Below, piece by piece: positions 9,147 to 17,120 of a DNA stretch of 23,883 nt. The DNA is from a virus: positions 1-23,883 of IMG/VR virus record IMGVR_UViG_3300025141_008359. The stretch is one strand, 5' to 3'. The first letter of the stretch is position 1; the number at the start of each line of letters is the position of its first letter. The notes beneath the pieces are model-generated. The model was not told the DNA's origin. It saw only the letters and a list, made by a program, of their open reading frames with translations, and searched no databases. The position numbers and the translations under genes are program-made.

Positions 9147-10375
9147 GAGAAATTCCACCATCTTATAGACAAGAGTATAATAGTTTAGTTGTAAATGATA
9201 ATCATATAGGGGATTCTGTAAAATATCAACTTATTATATTGTCATATAAAGAAGAAAATTGTATAGGTGATTGTGTAGAGTCTCTAATTAATCAAACAAT
9301 TTCTCCTGATGAATTTGAAGTATTAATTATAAATAATTGTTCATATGAAGAAGAATTTGATAATACTGAAAATATAGTTAAAGAAAAATTACATAAATAC
9401 AAGTATGATAATATACATTTAATTAATGTAAAATTTCCTAAAGAAATTGCAAGTGCAGCATTAGCAGCAAAATATGGCATGGATTTTGCATTGTATAGAT
9501 GGAAAGATTATGTAGATTTTAATAATGGGATAGTTGCATTTTTCGGAGCAGACAATATATTTGAAAATCATTATGTTGAAGAAGTATTAAATACCTTTAG
9601 GAAACCATCTAAGTATGAAAATCCACATCAATTGAATCCAATAGGAGATGGTGAGGATAGATTAGATATATTAGTAACAAATTGTGATAATAATAATTTC
9701 TCAAGTTTTGAAGGTGTGATTAATATTTCAAAGTTAAAACCTTATATAAATGAAATAGAAACTATGAACGGTTTGTTGGGAAAATGGTATTATAATAATT
9801 TTGATATAGTATGGGGAATTAAAAAAGATAAGAAGGTTAATTTAGATGAAAATTTATTGTACAGAGAAGATGATGGTAATGTAATCTGGCCCAAAACATT
9901 CAGAGCTAAAATTTATAATGATTTAGGTGGTGTGGAGGTTCAATGTCAAGAAGAACAGGCTATAATAATTAAAGCCGTGATGAATAATTGTGTTATAAAA
10001 TATAATGATTTAACAAATTTTACACATATACATAGGTTAGAAAAACCAAGAGTTCCTGATGGCAGTTTCACACAATTATTAGTAGATAGTTTTGAGGCAT
10101 ACATAAATAAAAAAGAATTACAGGTTTATAAACTTGATTATTGGACAATGAGAAATAACATTGAAAAATATTTCTATGAAAAAACTTTCTATGAAAATTG
10201 GAATCCTACCTTTTTTTCAGAGAAAGATTTAAATAAAATTATAGAAGATTCAGGTGAATCATATTTATATTTTAAGAACAAATTTATTTATCAGTTTCAG
10301 GATGAGATAAATAAGATTTACAAAAAGATAAGTATTAATAAAGTTATTAATAACATAAAGAAGGAGGTACGATGA
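9131..10375 (+). CDS. GT2-family glycosyltransferase
   Basis: GT-A fold sugar transferase using a nucleotide-sugar donor. Residues 33-68 match the GT2 opening: strand, SYKEEN, an amphipathic helix with SLINQT, then FEVLIINN with the nucleotide-binding end. GADN at 139-142 sits where the DxD metal motif is expected. The C-terminal 200 residues are lysine-rich and unassigned. No signal peptide or membrane segment is visible, so it should be cytosolic. The ATG overlaps the PP-loop gene end by 16 bases and lacks a clear ribosome site. The acceptor is unknown; it could be a small molecule, a protein or, by analogy with T4, modified DNA. Confidence 0.8.
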   Translation: MYDYLREIPPSYRQEYNSLVVNDNHIGDSVKYQLIILSYKEENCIGDCVESLINQTISPDEFEVLIINNCSYEEEFDNTENIVKEKLHKYKYDNIHLINVKFPKEIASAALAAKYGMDFALYRWKDYVDFNNGIVAFFGADNIFENHYVEEVLNTFRKPSKYENPHQLNPIGDGEDRLDILVTNCDNNNFSSFEGVINISKLKPYINEIETMNGLLGKWYYNNFDIVWGIKKDKKVNLDENLLYREDDGNVIWPKTFRAKIYNDLGGVEVQCQEEQAIIIKAVMNNCVIKYNDLTNFTHIHRLEKPRVPDGSFTQLLVDSFEAYINKKELQVYKLDYWTMRNNIEKYFYEKTFYENWNPTFFSEKDLNKIIEDSGESYLYFKNKFIYQFQDEINKIYKKISINKVINNIKKEVR

Positions 10376-10989
10376 AAGAAGAAAAGTATTGGGGAGAAAT
10401 TCCAAATAAAGATCGAGTAAAACCAAGTAAAAAACGTGGTGGTGAAGGGGATTATAAACATATAGCAGTAATTGAAAATAAAATTTATTTTTATGCAGGA
10501 GTAAATCGCGATAGTGCAGTAGAACTTAATAAGAAAGTAGGAGAGTTACAATCTAAAAGTTTTAGTTTAGCTAATAACTTAGATATTGAACCGCCATATG
10601 TACATTTATTTATAAATTCTGGAGGAGGATCAATTACATCTGGTATTTCATCAATGGATACTATATTGAGATGTAAAATTCCAGTTCATACTTATATAGA
10701 TGGATTCTGTGCAAGTGCAGCAACATTTCTTTCGGTAGTTGGAAGTAAACGATTTATGAGTAGAAATTCTTATATGTTGATTCATCAGTTATCTACAAAT
10801 TTTTGGGGTAAATATTCAGAGTTTGAGGATGAGAAACAGAATCTTGATTTAATGATGAAAACAATTAAAAATGTATATAAAGAATATACAAAAGTTCCAA
10901 TGAAAAAACTTGACGAGATATTGAAACATGATTTATTGTGGGATGCTGAAACTTGTTTAAAGTATGGATTAATTGATGAGATAATTTAA
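10372..10989 (+). CDS. clpP: ClpP-type serine protease
   Basis: Product of 205 residues with the ClpP fold signatures. INSGGGSITSG (81-91) is the oxyanion loop, CASAA holds the nucleophile Ser115, MLIHQ holds His138, and Asp187 precedes the conserved YGLID close to the end, aligning with the catalytic Asp of bacterial ClpP. The triad is complete. The first 30 residues are basic and not typical of ClpP. It overlaps the glycosyltransferase stop by ATGA, with a strong AAGGAGGT at 10361-10368. No ClpX or ClpA is in the window, so it may join the host unfoldase, mix with host ClpP, or process a phage protein. Phages also use ClpP-like prohead proteases, but no capsid gene is near. Confidence 0.92.
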   Translation: MKEEKYWGEIPNKDRVKPSKKRGGEGDYKHIAVIENKIYFYAGVNRDSAVELNKKVGELQSKSFSLANNLDIEPPYVHLFINSGGGSITSGISSMDTILRCKIPVHTYIDGFCASAATFLSVVGSKRFMSRNSYMLIHQLSTNFWGKYSEFEDEKQNLDLMMKTIKNVYKEYTKVPMKKLDEILKHDLLWDAETCLKYGLIDEII

Positions 10990-11008
10990 TTGGGTGGTTG
11001 GAGAGAAG

Positions 11009-11608
11009 ATGAGTAAAATATTTGTATTGGGATATAATAAAAGTGGAACTATAAGTTTATCTCAATCATTACAAATTTTAGGGTATAGTGTATTACATAC
11101 TGGAAGTAATAATTTTATGGAAACCTTAATGAAATTTTCTAATAATTTAGAACTTGGTATGGGAATATTAGATGGAATTGATAAATATGATTGTTATTTG
11201 GATTATCCTATCTACGAACCTACAGTCTTTAGTCATATTGTAGATGAATATCCAGATGCAAAGTATATTAGTTTGACTAAAAATTTAGATGATTATGTGG
11301 ATTCTGCATTACGGGCTAAAGTTAGAGATATTAAAAATGGGAATAAAAATACATGGAATTGGTTAGGTGTTGGTGATGAAGAAGTATTTAGAAATTATCC
11401 AGAATATCAAAAGGAGTGGGTAAAGCGCAGAACTACATTTAAACATAAAAGTAATTTAAAACATTTAAGTAATTTGGGAAATACTGAAAATATACTTCAT
11501 ATGAATATCTGTGATGATGGAGATGGTTGGAGAGAATTATGTAAATTTTTAAATAAGGAAATTCCAAATATAGAATTTCCATATGAAAACAAGAATGAAA
11601 TAGTTTAG
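11009..11608 (+). CDS. P-loop sulfotransferase-like protein
   Basis: Begins KIFVLGYNKSGTISLSQSL, the pattern of small sulfotransferases in which the K-S-G-T loop (Lys11-Thr14) binds the 5'-phosphosulfate of PAPS. A later strand with YPDAKYISLTKNLDDYVDSA corresponds to the 3'-phosphate site region (usually RxPxxxxxS), but here Arg is replaced by Lys. The frame extends to a GTG at 10994, yet the ATG at 11009 has GGAG at 11000-11003 and starts at the usual place before the first strand, giving 199 aa. The family also includes proteins of unproven activity, so the substrate is open. It sits between clpP and a sugar kinase. Confidence 0.72.
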   Translation: MSKIFVLGYNKSGTISLSQSLQILGYSVLHTGSNNFMETLMKFSNNLELGMGILDGIDKYDCYLDYPIYEPTVFSHIVDEYPDAKYISLTKNLDDYVDSALRAKVRDIKNGNKNTWNWLGVGDEEVFRNYPEYQKEWVKRRTTFKHKSNLKHLSNLGNTENILHMNICDDGDGWRELCKFLNKEIPNIEFPYENKNEIV

Positions 11609-11617
11609 GAGTTATAA

Positions 11618-12418
11618 ATGAATATATTAGTTATAGGAGATTGTTGTAAAGATGTTTTTATTTATGGGGATATAGAAAGAATAAGTCCAGAAGCACCAGT
11701 ACCAGTTTTTAAACCAACACACAAAGAATCAAATGGCGGTATGGCAAGAAATGTTGCAGATAATGTTGAATCATTAGATATGCACATTCATACCGTAACA
11801 AATAAAAATAGTATTATTAAAAAAAGATATGTAGAAAATCGTTCAGGTCAAATGGTATTAAGAGTTGATGAACATGATTATTGTGAAAGAATTGAAGAAA
11901 CTTTATTAAAAGGTATTACAAAGAATAAATTTGAAAGACCTCCATTTGGATTTGGTTCAACGACTGAAAATTATTATGATGCTATTATTATTTCAGATTA
12001 TTGTAAAGGGTTTTTAGAAGTATCAGATATTCAACATATTTGTGAAAACAATAAGAATGTATTTATTGATACCAAAAAGAAACTTGGTGAGTGGGTTAAA
12101 GACGCAGATTATATTAAGATAAATGAGTTAGAATACCAGAAAAACCATGAGATGTTATCAGAAAAAGGATTTGAAGATAAACTTATAGTTACGTTGGGAA
12201 GTAGGGGATGTAGATATAAGGGAAAAGAATTCCCAGTAAAAGAAGTTCCTGTAAAGGATGTTAGTGGAGCGGGGGATACATTTTTGGCAGGATTAGTTAG
12301 AGGGTATTTAGATTCAAATAATATATATGAAGCAATTAAATTTGCTCAAGAATGTACTACATTAGTGGTACAGAAACATGGTGTTGCAACAGTTACATTA
12401 AAGGAGTTAGAAAAATGA
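11618..12418 (+). CDS. PfkB-family sugar kinase, HldE/RfaE kinase-domain-like
   Basis: Ribokinase-fold kinase. RISPEAPVPVF (residues 21-31) is characteristic of the heptose-7-phosphate 1-kinase HldE, NGGMARNV (39-46) matches its substrate-binding GGAANVA segment, and DVSGAGDTF (214-222) carries the anion hole and catalytic Asp220. At 266 aa it is shorter than the roughly 315-330-aa HldE kinase domain; about 30 residues appear to be missing after IHTVTN (57-62), the lid and sugar-contact region, and there is no nucleotidyltransferase domain. AGGAG at 11607-11611 precedes the ATG. The natural substrate may be heptose phosphate for LPS-type sugars or another sugar. It fits with the glycosyltransferases in the window (inference). 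Confidence 0.78.
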   Translation: MNILVIGDCCKDVFIYGDIERISPEAPVPVFKPTHKESNGGMARNVADNVESLDMHIHTVTNKNSIIKKRYVENRSGQMVLRVDEHDYCERIEETLLKGITKNKFERPPFGFGSTTENYYDAIIISDYCKGFLEVSDIQHICENNKNVFIDTKKKLGEWVKDADYIKINELEYQKNHEMLSEKGFEDKLIVTLGSRGCRYKGKEFPVKEVPVKDVSGAGDTFLAGLVRGYLDSNNIYEAIKFAQECTTLVVQKHGVATVTLKELEK

Positions 12419-12663
12419 GTACTAAACCAATGAAACCACTTCCTAAAGCAAAACAGTCAGTAGATTTATCAAAAGCTGATACTATAAAATGTGATGATTG
12501 TGGAAATTATCTTTTTATCACTTCATTTGTGATTAAAAGAGTTTCTGCAATTTTATCACCAACAGGTCAAGAAGGACTAGTGCCAATTCAAGTTTATAGT
12601 TGTGGAAATTGTGGACAAGTACCAAAATCATTGTTAGAAGGTAGTGGATTAGAGACTAAATGA
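12415..12663 (+). CDS. Small zinc-ribbon protein
   Basis: 82-aa protein with two CxxC knuckles: CDDC at 26-29 and CGNC at 63-66, each followed by Gly, forming a probable zinc ribbon around a strand-rich centre. The N-terminal 20 residues are Lys/Pro-rich. The frame is open further upstream, to an ATG at 12352 inside the kinase, but the ATG at 12415 overlaps the kinase stop as ATGA, follows an AAAGGAG, and starts before the conserved part. No enzymatic motif is present. It could bind nucleic acid or a partner protein; function unknown. Confidence 0.8.
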   Translation: MSTKPMKPLPKAKQSVDLSKADTIKCDDCGNYLFITSFVIKRVSAILSPTGQEGLVPIQVYSCGNCGQVPKSLLEGSGLETK

Positions 12664-13364
12664 TTAAAAAACTATATACAATAGGGGATAGTTGGACATA
12701 TGGAGACGAGTTAAAGAATCCAAAAAAAGAATGTTGGCCAAGTGTCTTGTCAAGAGAGTTAGATTGTGAACTTATCAATCAGGCTGGTCCTGGTGGACCC
12801 AACGATTGGATGTTTAGAAAAACCATTGAATGGGTAAGTTGTCAAGAAAATTTAGATGATACTATATTAATAGTGGCGTGGAGTGAACCAAATAGACGAG
12901 AAGAAAATTATAAGTTTATGGGATATGAATCAAAACTTTGGAGAAAAGTAATGAAGGATCTTTATAATAATGAATTGTCATATTATAAATCCGTATGTTA
13001 TATGGTTACATTACAAGAATTTCTAAAATCGAGAAATGTAAAATATTTATTTTTTCAGCCTTGGTGTGATATATTAGGGAGCGAGAAAAGGTTATATGAA
13101 ACGAGAGAAAAAAAGATTAAATATAATCGGTGGTTAGTAGAAGATTACCAGAAAGAGTGTTATTCTGATAGTTTAGAAATAGGAAAAATAATTAAAAACA
13201 TAGATGGTAAATATTTAATAGGTCCCAACGTTCCAAAGTATATAGAAGAATATAATATAAGAACGATTATGCCGGGAGATGGAACTGGTAGACATCCTAA
13301 TAAAAAAGAACATAAAATAATGTCAAAGTTTATCAAAGAAAAATTAATTGAGTTATATTCATGA
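12660..13364 (+). CDS. SGNH/GDSL-family hydrolase-like protein
   Basis: TIGDSWTYG near the N-terminus carries the block I nucleophile Ser11. GPGGPND (43-49) resembles block II Gly and Asn, and RHPNKKEH with His212 is the block V histidine near the C-terminus. The usual Asp three residues before the His is not in place (Asp207 lies five before it), and block III GxND is altered to SEPN. The fold call is reasonable, the catalytic state less certain. Such enzymes remove acetyl or acyl groups from sugars and lipids, which would fit the nearby sugar and acetyltransferase genes. No signal peptide is seen. Joined to its neighbours by ATGA overlaps at both ends. Confidence 0.75.
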   Translation: MIKKLYTIGDSWTYGDELKNPKKECWPSVLSRELDCELINQAGPGGPNDWMFRKTIEWVSCQENLDDTILIVAWSEPNRREENYKFMGYESKLWRKVMKDLYNNELSYYKSVCYMVTLQEFLKSRNVKYLFFQPWCDILGSEKRLYETREKKIKYNRWLVEDYQKECYSDSLEIGKIIKNIDGKYLIGPNVPKYIEEYNIRTIMPGDGTGRHPNKKEHKIMSKFIKEKLIELYS

Positions 13365-13945
13365 TAGAAAAAGTATCATTAGATATTGCAAATTATTGGA
13401 CATCAAATGATTTTTTAACAGAATCTAATAAAAGTTGCGGAACTCTTGTTGCCTTTGATTGGACAGAAGGTTATTTAACTGAAATAAACACAAATATAAC
13501 TTTAAGTGATTTAGAACTTGAAAATTTTAAATTTGATGATTTCGTAGAATTTTTAAAAGAGAATAATTTTACTTTTGTATTGGGATTGAGAAATATTGTG
13601 TTTGAAGATAATCCATCACCAGAATGGACAGATAAATTAAAAGAAACATTAAAGTCTGATGAAATAAATTATGATGAATATTTGGTAGATACTTGGCCAG
13701 CACCAATTCCAGAATTTGACGTTCCCGATAATATTTTTTTGTTAAGATATTCATATGATCCATATAATAAAGTAGATAATTTGGCCTCAAACAATTTTTT
13801 ATTTGGAGATTTTATAAAAAAAAGTGATTGGGAAAAATACTATAAAGATAGTAAAACTGAAGAAAAGACAAGAGTTATAGTTTTTTGTAGTGATATAGAA
13901 AATTTAGTATTACATAAAGAATTTAAAAAGTGTATTATAAAATAG
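13361..13945 (+). CDS. Unassigned protein sharing a module with the Hint protein
   Basis: 194 aa, acidic, no signal or membrane segment. No family recognised with confidence. Landmarks are VAFDWTEGYLTEINTNI (30-46), DNPS (83-86) and IFLLRYSYDPYNKVDN (125-140) followed by FLFGDFI. The same landmarks occur in the same order and near-equal spacing in residues 30-170 of the Hint-domain protein at 14438, so the two look like paralogues. The acidic ExNTN motif resembles the metal-binding end of ATP-grasp ligases (FDW then EINTN), which would imply a circularly permuted or partial ATP-grasp domain; that is a guess. ATG overlaps the SGNH stop (ATGA). Confidence 0.7.
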   Translation: MIEKVSLDIANYWTSNDFLTESNKSCGTLVAFDWTEGYLTEINTNITLSDLELENFKFDDFVEFLKENNFTFVLGLRNIVFEDNPSPEWTDKLKETLKSDEINYDEYLVDTWPAPIPEFDVPDNIFLLRYSYDPYNKVDNLASNNFLFGDFIKKSDWEKYYKDSKTEEKTRVIVFCSDIENLVLHKEFKKCIIK

Positions 13946-14385
13946 ATTTAAGTAATTACGAACCAAAAGAAGTTCCAGAATATAATACTTATAATGATTT
14001 TGTATTTAGTGCAGATGTATTGAAGTGTTTAGAAGAAGAGTTAGATAACTTTAAAGATTCATTTGGAAAGCATTGGAAAGAATGGGATATTCCAGAGTTA
14101 AAACATAGACTTGAAAATAATTATACATTTTACTTAATATCAACTGATGAAGAAATTAAAGGTTGGGCATTTATAGATTGGAATAAAAAATATCCATATC
14201 TATGTAATAGGTATGTAGTTCCAGAATTTAGAAAAAAAGGATTAGGAAGTGATTTAGTGTGGTTAAGATGTAATGAAGTTGTTAAACTGGGATACAAAAA
14301 CGCTTCAATTATGTTAGAAGATTGGAATACCCCAGCATTATCGGTTAAAACAGAAAATAATTTTATAGAAATTAAAGAGATATGA
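13930..14385 (+). CDS. GNAT-family N-acetyltransferase
   Basis: Acetyl-CoA-dependent transferase of 151 aa. NRYVVPEFRKKGLGSDLVWL (93-112) holds the GNAT motif A: a strand, then RKKGLG (101-106), which binds the CoA pyrophosphate. GYKNASIML and the NTPALSVKTENNF stretch are the later strand and the helix typical of motif B. The first 60 residues are variable and may set the acceptor. The start is GTG at 13930: a stop at 13924-13926 excludes earlier starts and no nearby ATG follows; it overlaps the previous gene by 16 bases. Substrate unknown; amino sugars, small amines and protein lysines are all possible. Confidence 0.82.
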   Translation: MYYKIDLSNYEPKEVPEYNTYNDFVFSADVLKCLEEELDNFKDSFGKHWKEWDIPELKHRLENNYTFYLISTDEEIKGWAFIDWNKKYPYLCNRYVVPEFRKKGLGSDLVWLRCNEVVKLGYKNASIMLEDWNTPALSVKTENNFIEIKEI

Positions 14386-14414
14386 TATTTATAAGTGTAT
14401 ACAAACTATCATAT
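14380..14414 (+). other. Intergenic inverted repeat before the Hint gene
   Basis: ATATGATA (14380-14387) and TATCATAT (14407-14414) form a perfect 8-bp stem with a 19-base loop, overlapping the end of the acetyltransferase and most of the 52-base gap. There is no T-run after it, so it is not a standard terminator. It could be an operator or an mRNA structure. The Hint gene's own ribosome site, AAGGA at 14424-14428, lies just beyond. Confidence 0.3.
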
Positions 14415-14437
14415 TACAAAATTAAGGAACATAACTT

Positions 14438-16309
14438 ATGTCAGCAGAAACAAAAATAGTTAATTTATTTAATTATATAACGGGCAGTGCTGGAGGTTGG
14501 CCATCAGATACTAATGTTGGTGTACTCGCTAGTGTAGACTTTTTAATAGAAACAGGTTCAGATGATATTTACTTTCCTGAACTAAATACTAATATTGGAA
14601 TTTTAGGACCACTTTCTGAACAACGAGGGGTCTTTAATGAAGTTTCAGATTATGCAGCTTCAAAAAGTTGTGATACGGCGTATATATACGGAACATTACC
14701 TGCTGCTGGAAAAGATAATCCATCTTCATTTCAACAACCAATCATTAGTTCAAGTTTTGCACAAAATAGTATAAGTTGTAGTTTTGAATATTTTAATACT
14801 GATTCAAGCAGTTATTTTGCACAAAGAGGAGATACAAACTATGCAGGAAGTTTTCACTTTTTTGTTCAGACGCCTTGGTGGGTGGATGATACTCTTCTTA
14901 ATATTGTAAGTGGTTCATTTAATAAATCAAAATTTAGAGATATATTGGGAGCATCACCAGAGAGTGAAAGTTTAATTCCTTTATTTAATACATCATCTTA
15001 TACACCAAATACTAATTTTCCAGATTATGTTATAAAGAATCCAACGGGTCACGCAACTATTCAAACTGGACAATTAGGATTAAATACTTATATATCGAGT
15101 TCAGATTCTTATGAAAATGCAAATTTAGCTGGTAATATTACAGAAAAATTTATTATATCAAGTGGTAGTTATTGTGATGGTAATCCTTATATATTTCAAT
15201 CAAAGCGTTTTTACTTAATGACACCTGATGAACATATACTTTTACAATCATACGGCGGGAGTGTAGCTAGCGAAGGTAGATTTAATCAGCTTGAATCAAA
15301 ACTTATAAGATCCGGTAGTGAAGCTTGGATACCAACACCTATGAGTACGAAAATGTCTGCAAGTGGTAGTTTAATTCATATGTATGATGGTTCAACAAAA
15401 CAAGCACAAGATGTAGAGGTTGGAGATATGGTTAAATCATACTCAATAGTTGGAATGCCAGATGAATCATCAATAAAAGACTGGGGAAGTTTCACGACAT
15501 CAGATTTGAGTGGTTCAACTGCTTCTGATTCTATTGTGGTGAGTGTAAAGTCTTCAGAGCATTATGGATATTATCTAATAAATGATAGTATTAAATTACC
15601 TGTAGACTTGCAAACTACACTTCACGGTGGAAAACTTTTTACAAAAACAGATGATGATATTTGGCGTTGGAAAACCCCACGTGACCTGATAGTGGGCGAT
15701 AAATTTTTAACTCCTGACGTTGAAGAATTAGAGGTAACATCAATTTCTCAAGTATCAGAAGAAGAAACATTTTATGGAATGGATGTTGAGGATATCGATA
15801 CTTATTTCCAATCAAATATTTTGGTTCATAATATTCCACCAAAATGTTTTGTAGCAGGAACGCCTATCACAATGGGTGATGGAACTACAAAGGCGATTGA
15901 ATTAGTTGAGGTAGGAGATGAAGTTACAAATTATGACTTTGAAACAAAAGAAGTGAAAGTTAATAAGGTAACATCAATAGAAACACCAACACACGCAGAT
16001 ATTATAGAAATTAGTTTTGGTGATAAAAAAACTAAGAACACATTTGACCACCCATACTGGGTAGTTGGAAGTGGTCAAAAGGGTTGGAGTTCTTATAAAC
16101 CACAATGGACAGAAGAAAGATATGATATTAAATCGGAACAATTAGAAGTCGGAGATAAATGTTTAGAACTTCATAATGGAGAACTTAGAGAAGTTGAGAT
16201 TACTAATTTAGAAGAGAATATTAATCCAGTTCAGACTTATAGTTTAGAAGTTGAAACACATCATAATTATTTTGCAAATAATATATTAGTTCATAATAAA
16301 ATGCCATAA
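14438..16309 (+). CDS. Protein with two tandem C-terminal Hint domains
   Basis: 623 aa. Hint 2 (470-620) is classical: CFVAGTPITMGDGT with Cys470, repeated VEVGDEV, a TFDHPYWV block B, and YFANNILVHN ending in His619-Asn620, then only KMP. Hint 1 (306-465) has the same skeleton, with GSLIHMYDGST, VEVGDMV, TTLHGG and YFQSNILVHN (His464-Asn465), but Met306 stands where the Cys nucleophile should be. Hint domains in inteins, hedgehog and bacterial intein-like proteins cleave or splice peptide bonds; Hint 1 could at most do C-terminal Asn cleavage. Residues 1-300 are Ser-rich and contain a YFPELNTNIGI segment shared with the 194-aa protein at 13361; FPDYVIKNPTGH (194-205) and EKFI (236-239) recall ATP-grasp motifs. 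A tail or surface role is an alternative reading. AAGGA precedes the ATG by 9 bases. Confidence 0.85.
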   Translation: MSAETKIVNLFNYITGSAGGWPSDTNVGVLASVDFLIETGSDDIYFPELNTNIGILGPLSEQRGVFNEVSDYAASKSCDTAYIYGTLPAAGKDNPSSFQQPIISSSFAQNSISCSFEYFNTDSSSYFAQRGDTNYAGSFHFFVQTPWWVDDTLLNIVSGSFNKSKFRDILGASPESESLIPLFNTSSYTPNTNFPDYVIKNPTGHATIQTGQLGLNTYISSSDSYENANLAGNITEKFIISSGSYCDGNPYIFQSKRFYLMTPDEHILLQSYGGSVASEGRFNQLESKLIRSGSEAWIPTPMSTKMSASGSLIHMYDGSTKQAQDVEVGDMVKSYSIVGMPDESSIKDWGSFTTSDLSGSTASDSIVVSVKSSEHYGYYLINDSIKLPVDLQTTLHGGKLFTKTDDDIWRWKTPRDLIVGDKFLTPDVEELEVTSISQVSEEETFYGMDVEDIDTYFQSNILVHNIPPKCFVAGTPITMGDGTTKAIELVEVGDEVTNYDFETKEVKVNKVTSIETPTHADIIEISFGDKKTKNTFDHPYWVVGSGQKGWSSYKPQWTEERYDIKSEQLEVGDKCLELHNGELREVEITNLEENINPVQTYSLEVETHHNYFANNILVHNKMP

Positions 16310-16328
16310 TATATTAGTTCATAATAAA
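16278..16328 (+). repeat. 23-bp direct repeat spanning the Hint gene end
   Basis: A 23-base sequence beginning ATAATATATTAGTTCATAAT occurs perfectly at 16278-16300 and 16306-16328, a 28-base period. Copy 1 encodes the last Hint residues NILVHNK and copy 2 lies after the stop. In one frame copy 2 would again read NILVHNK followed by Phe and stop. It looks like a local tandem duplication or a recombination scar at the Hint terminus. Confidence 0.9.
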
Positions 16329-16376
16329 TTTTAAATGTAATGTATTGGACGTTGGGGTAGATATAGTAGATGGTAT

Positions 16377-17120
16377 ATGTCAGAGAATGACGATAAAGAA
16401 GGTTATGATACGATGGCAGATGCAGGTATGGCAAAAGAACAGTTATATTTTAATAACTTTTATAGAAGGAAATACATTCAAATGAAGAGAATTAAAGATG
16501 TAGAACAAAATCCCGATTTTAAATACTCGATACAAATCCCAAAATTTTTATCATCCGAAAAATGTGATGAATTAATCGAACAAATAACAACGACAGAAGA
16601 AATGGTTCCAGGCGGTGTTGGTGGTGAGCATGGTGAATGTGCAATTATACCTGAAATCCGTAAGACTAAAGAATGGTATTTATTTGATCAACCGTTAAAT
16701 CCACATAGACCTGATAAATGTAATGGTGATTGGCAATGGTTACAAGATAAAATATATGAAGTTGTAAAAATTGTAAATCAAGGAGTTTTTAAGTTTGATA
16801 TTGAAATGCCCGATAAAGAACTTAAACTTATTAAGTATGAAAAGGGTGATTTTTTTGGTTGGCATACAGATTATAATGCAGGAGATTGTTCTACTAGAAA
16901 ATTAGTAGCACTTATTCAACTCACAGACCCAAGTGAATATGAGGGGTTGGAGACCCAATTCGGTATTCAAGATAAAGATACAAAAGAGTGGTATACAATG
17001 AATAAATTAAAAGGATCATTGACAATTTTTCCTACTTTTATGTGTCACAATGTAACACCAATCACAAAGGGAACTCGTTATGTTATACAAGAATTGTTTA
17101 TTGGGAATCATTTTAGATGA
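16377..17120 (+). CDS. 2OG-Fe(II) oxygenase, prolyl-hydroxylase/PKHD type (copy 1)
   Basis: Uses 2-oxoglutarate, O2 and Fe(II) to hydroxylate a substrate. FGWHTD gives His163 and Asp165, the distal ligand is His224 in MCHNVTP, and Arg234 (KGTRY) should hold the 2OG carboxylate; all are intact. A typical LIQLTDPSEYEG strand lies between. At 247 aa it is about 40 residues longer than its two downstream paralogues, the excess being an N-terminal segment before NPDFKYSIQIPKF. The ATG at 16377 has only a weak ribosome site; later ATGs at 16410, 16425 or 16482 are alternatives. ATGA overlap couples it to copy 2. P4H-type enzymes act on proteins or free amino acids; the target here is unknown. Confidence 0.9.
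   Translation: MSENDDKEGYDTMADAGMAKEQLYFNNFYRRKYIQMKRIKDVEQNPDFKYSIQIPKFLSSEKCDELIEQITTTEEMVPGGVGGEHGECAIIPEIRKTKEWYLFDQPLNPHRPDKCNGDWQWLQDKIYEVVKIVNQGVFKFDIEMPDKELKLIKYEKGDFFGWHTDYNAGDCSTRKLVALIQLTDPSEYEGLETQFGIQDKDTKEWYTMNKLKGSLTIFPTFMCHNVTPITKGTRYVIQELFIGNHFR

Noticed and set aside
12352-12414. N-terminal extension of the zinc-ribbon gene from the ATG at 12352
   Set aside because: It would overlap the kinase by 67 bases; the ATG at 12415 has a ribosome site and an ATGA overlap like its neighbours.
14438-16309. Hint regions read as a true splicing intein with homing endonuclease
   Set aside because: No LAGLIDADG or HNH motif, Hint 1 lacks the Cys, and Hint 2 is followed by only three residues, so there is no C-extein to join.
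16340-16360. Six-codon mini-ORF (MYWTLG) before the first oxygenase, a possible leader peptide
   Set aside because: No ribosome site and no attenuator-like structure; more likely debris of the duplicated Hint end.
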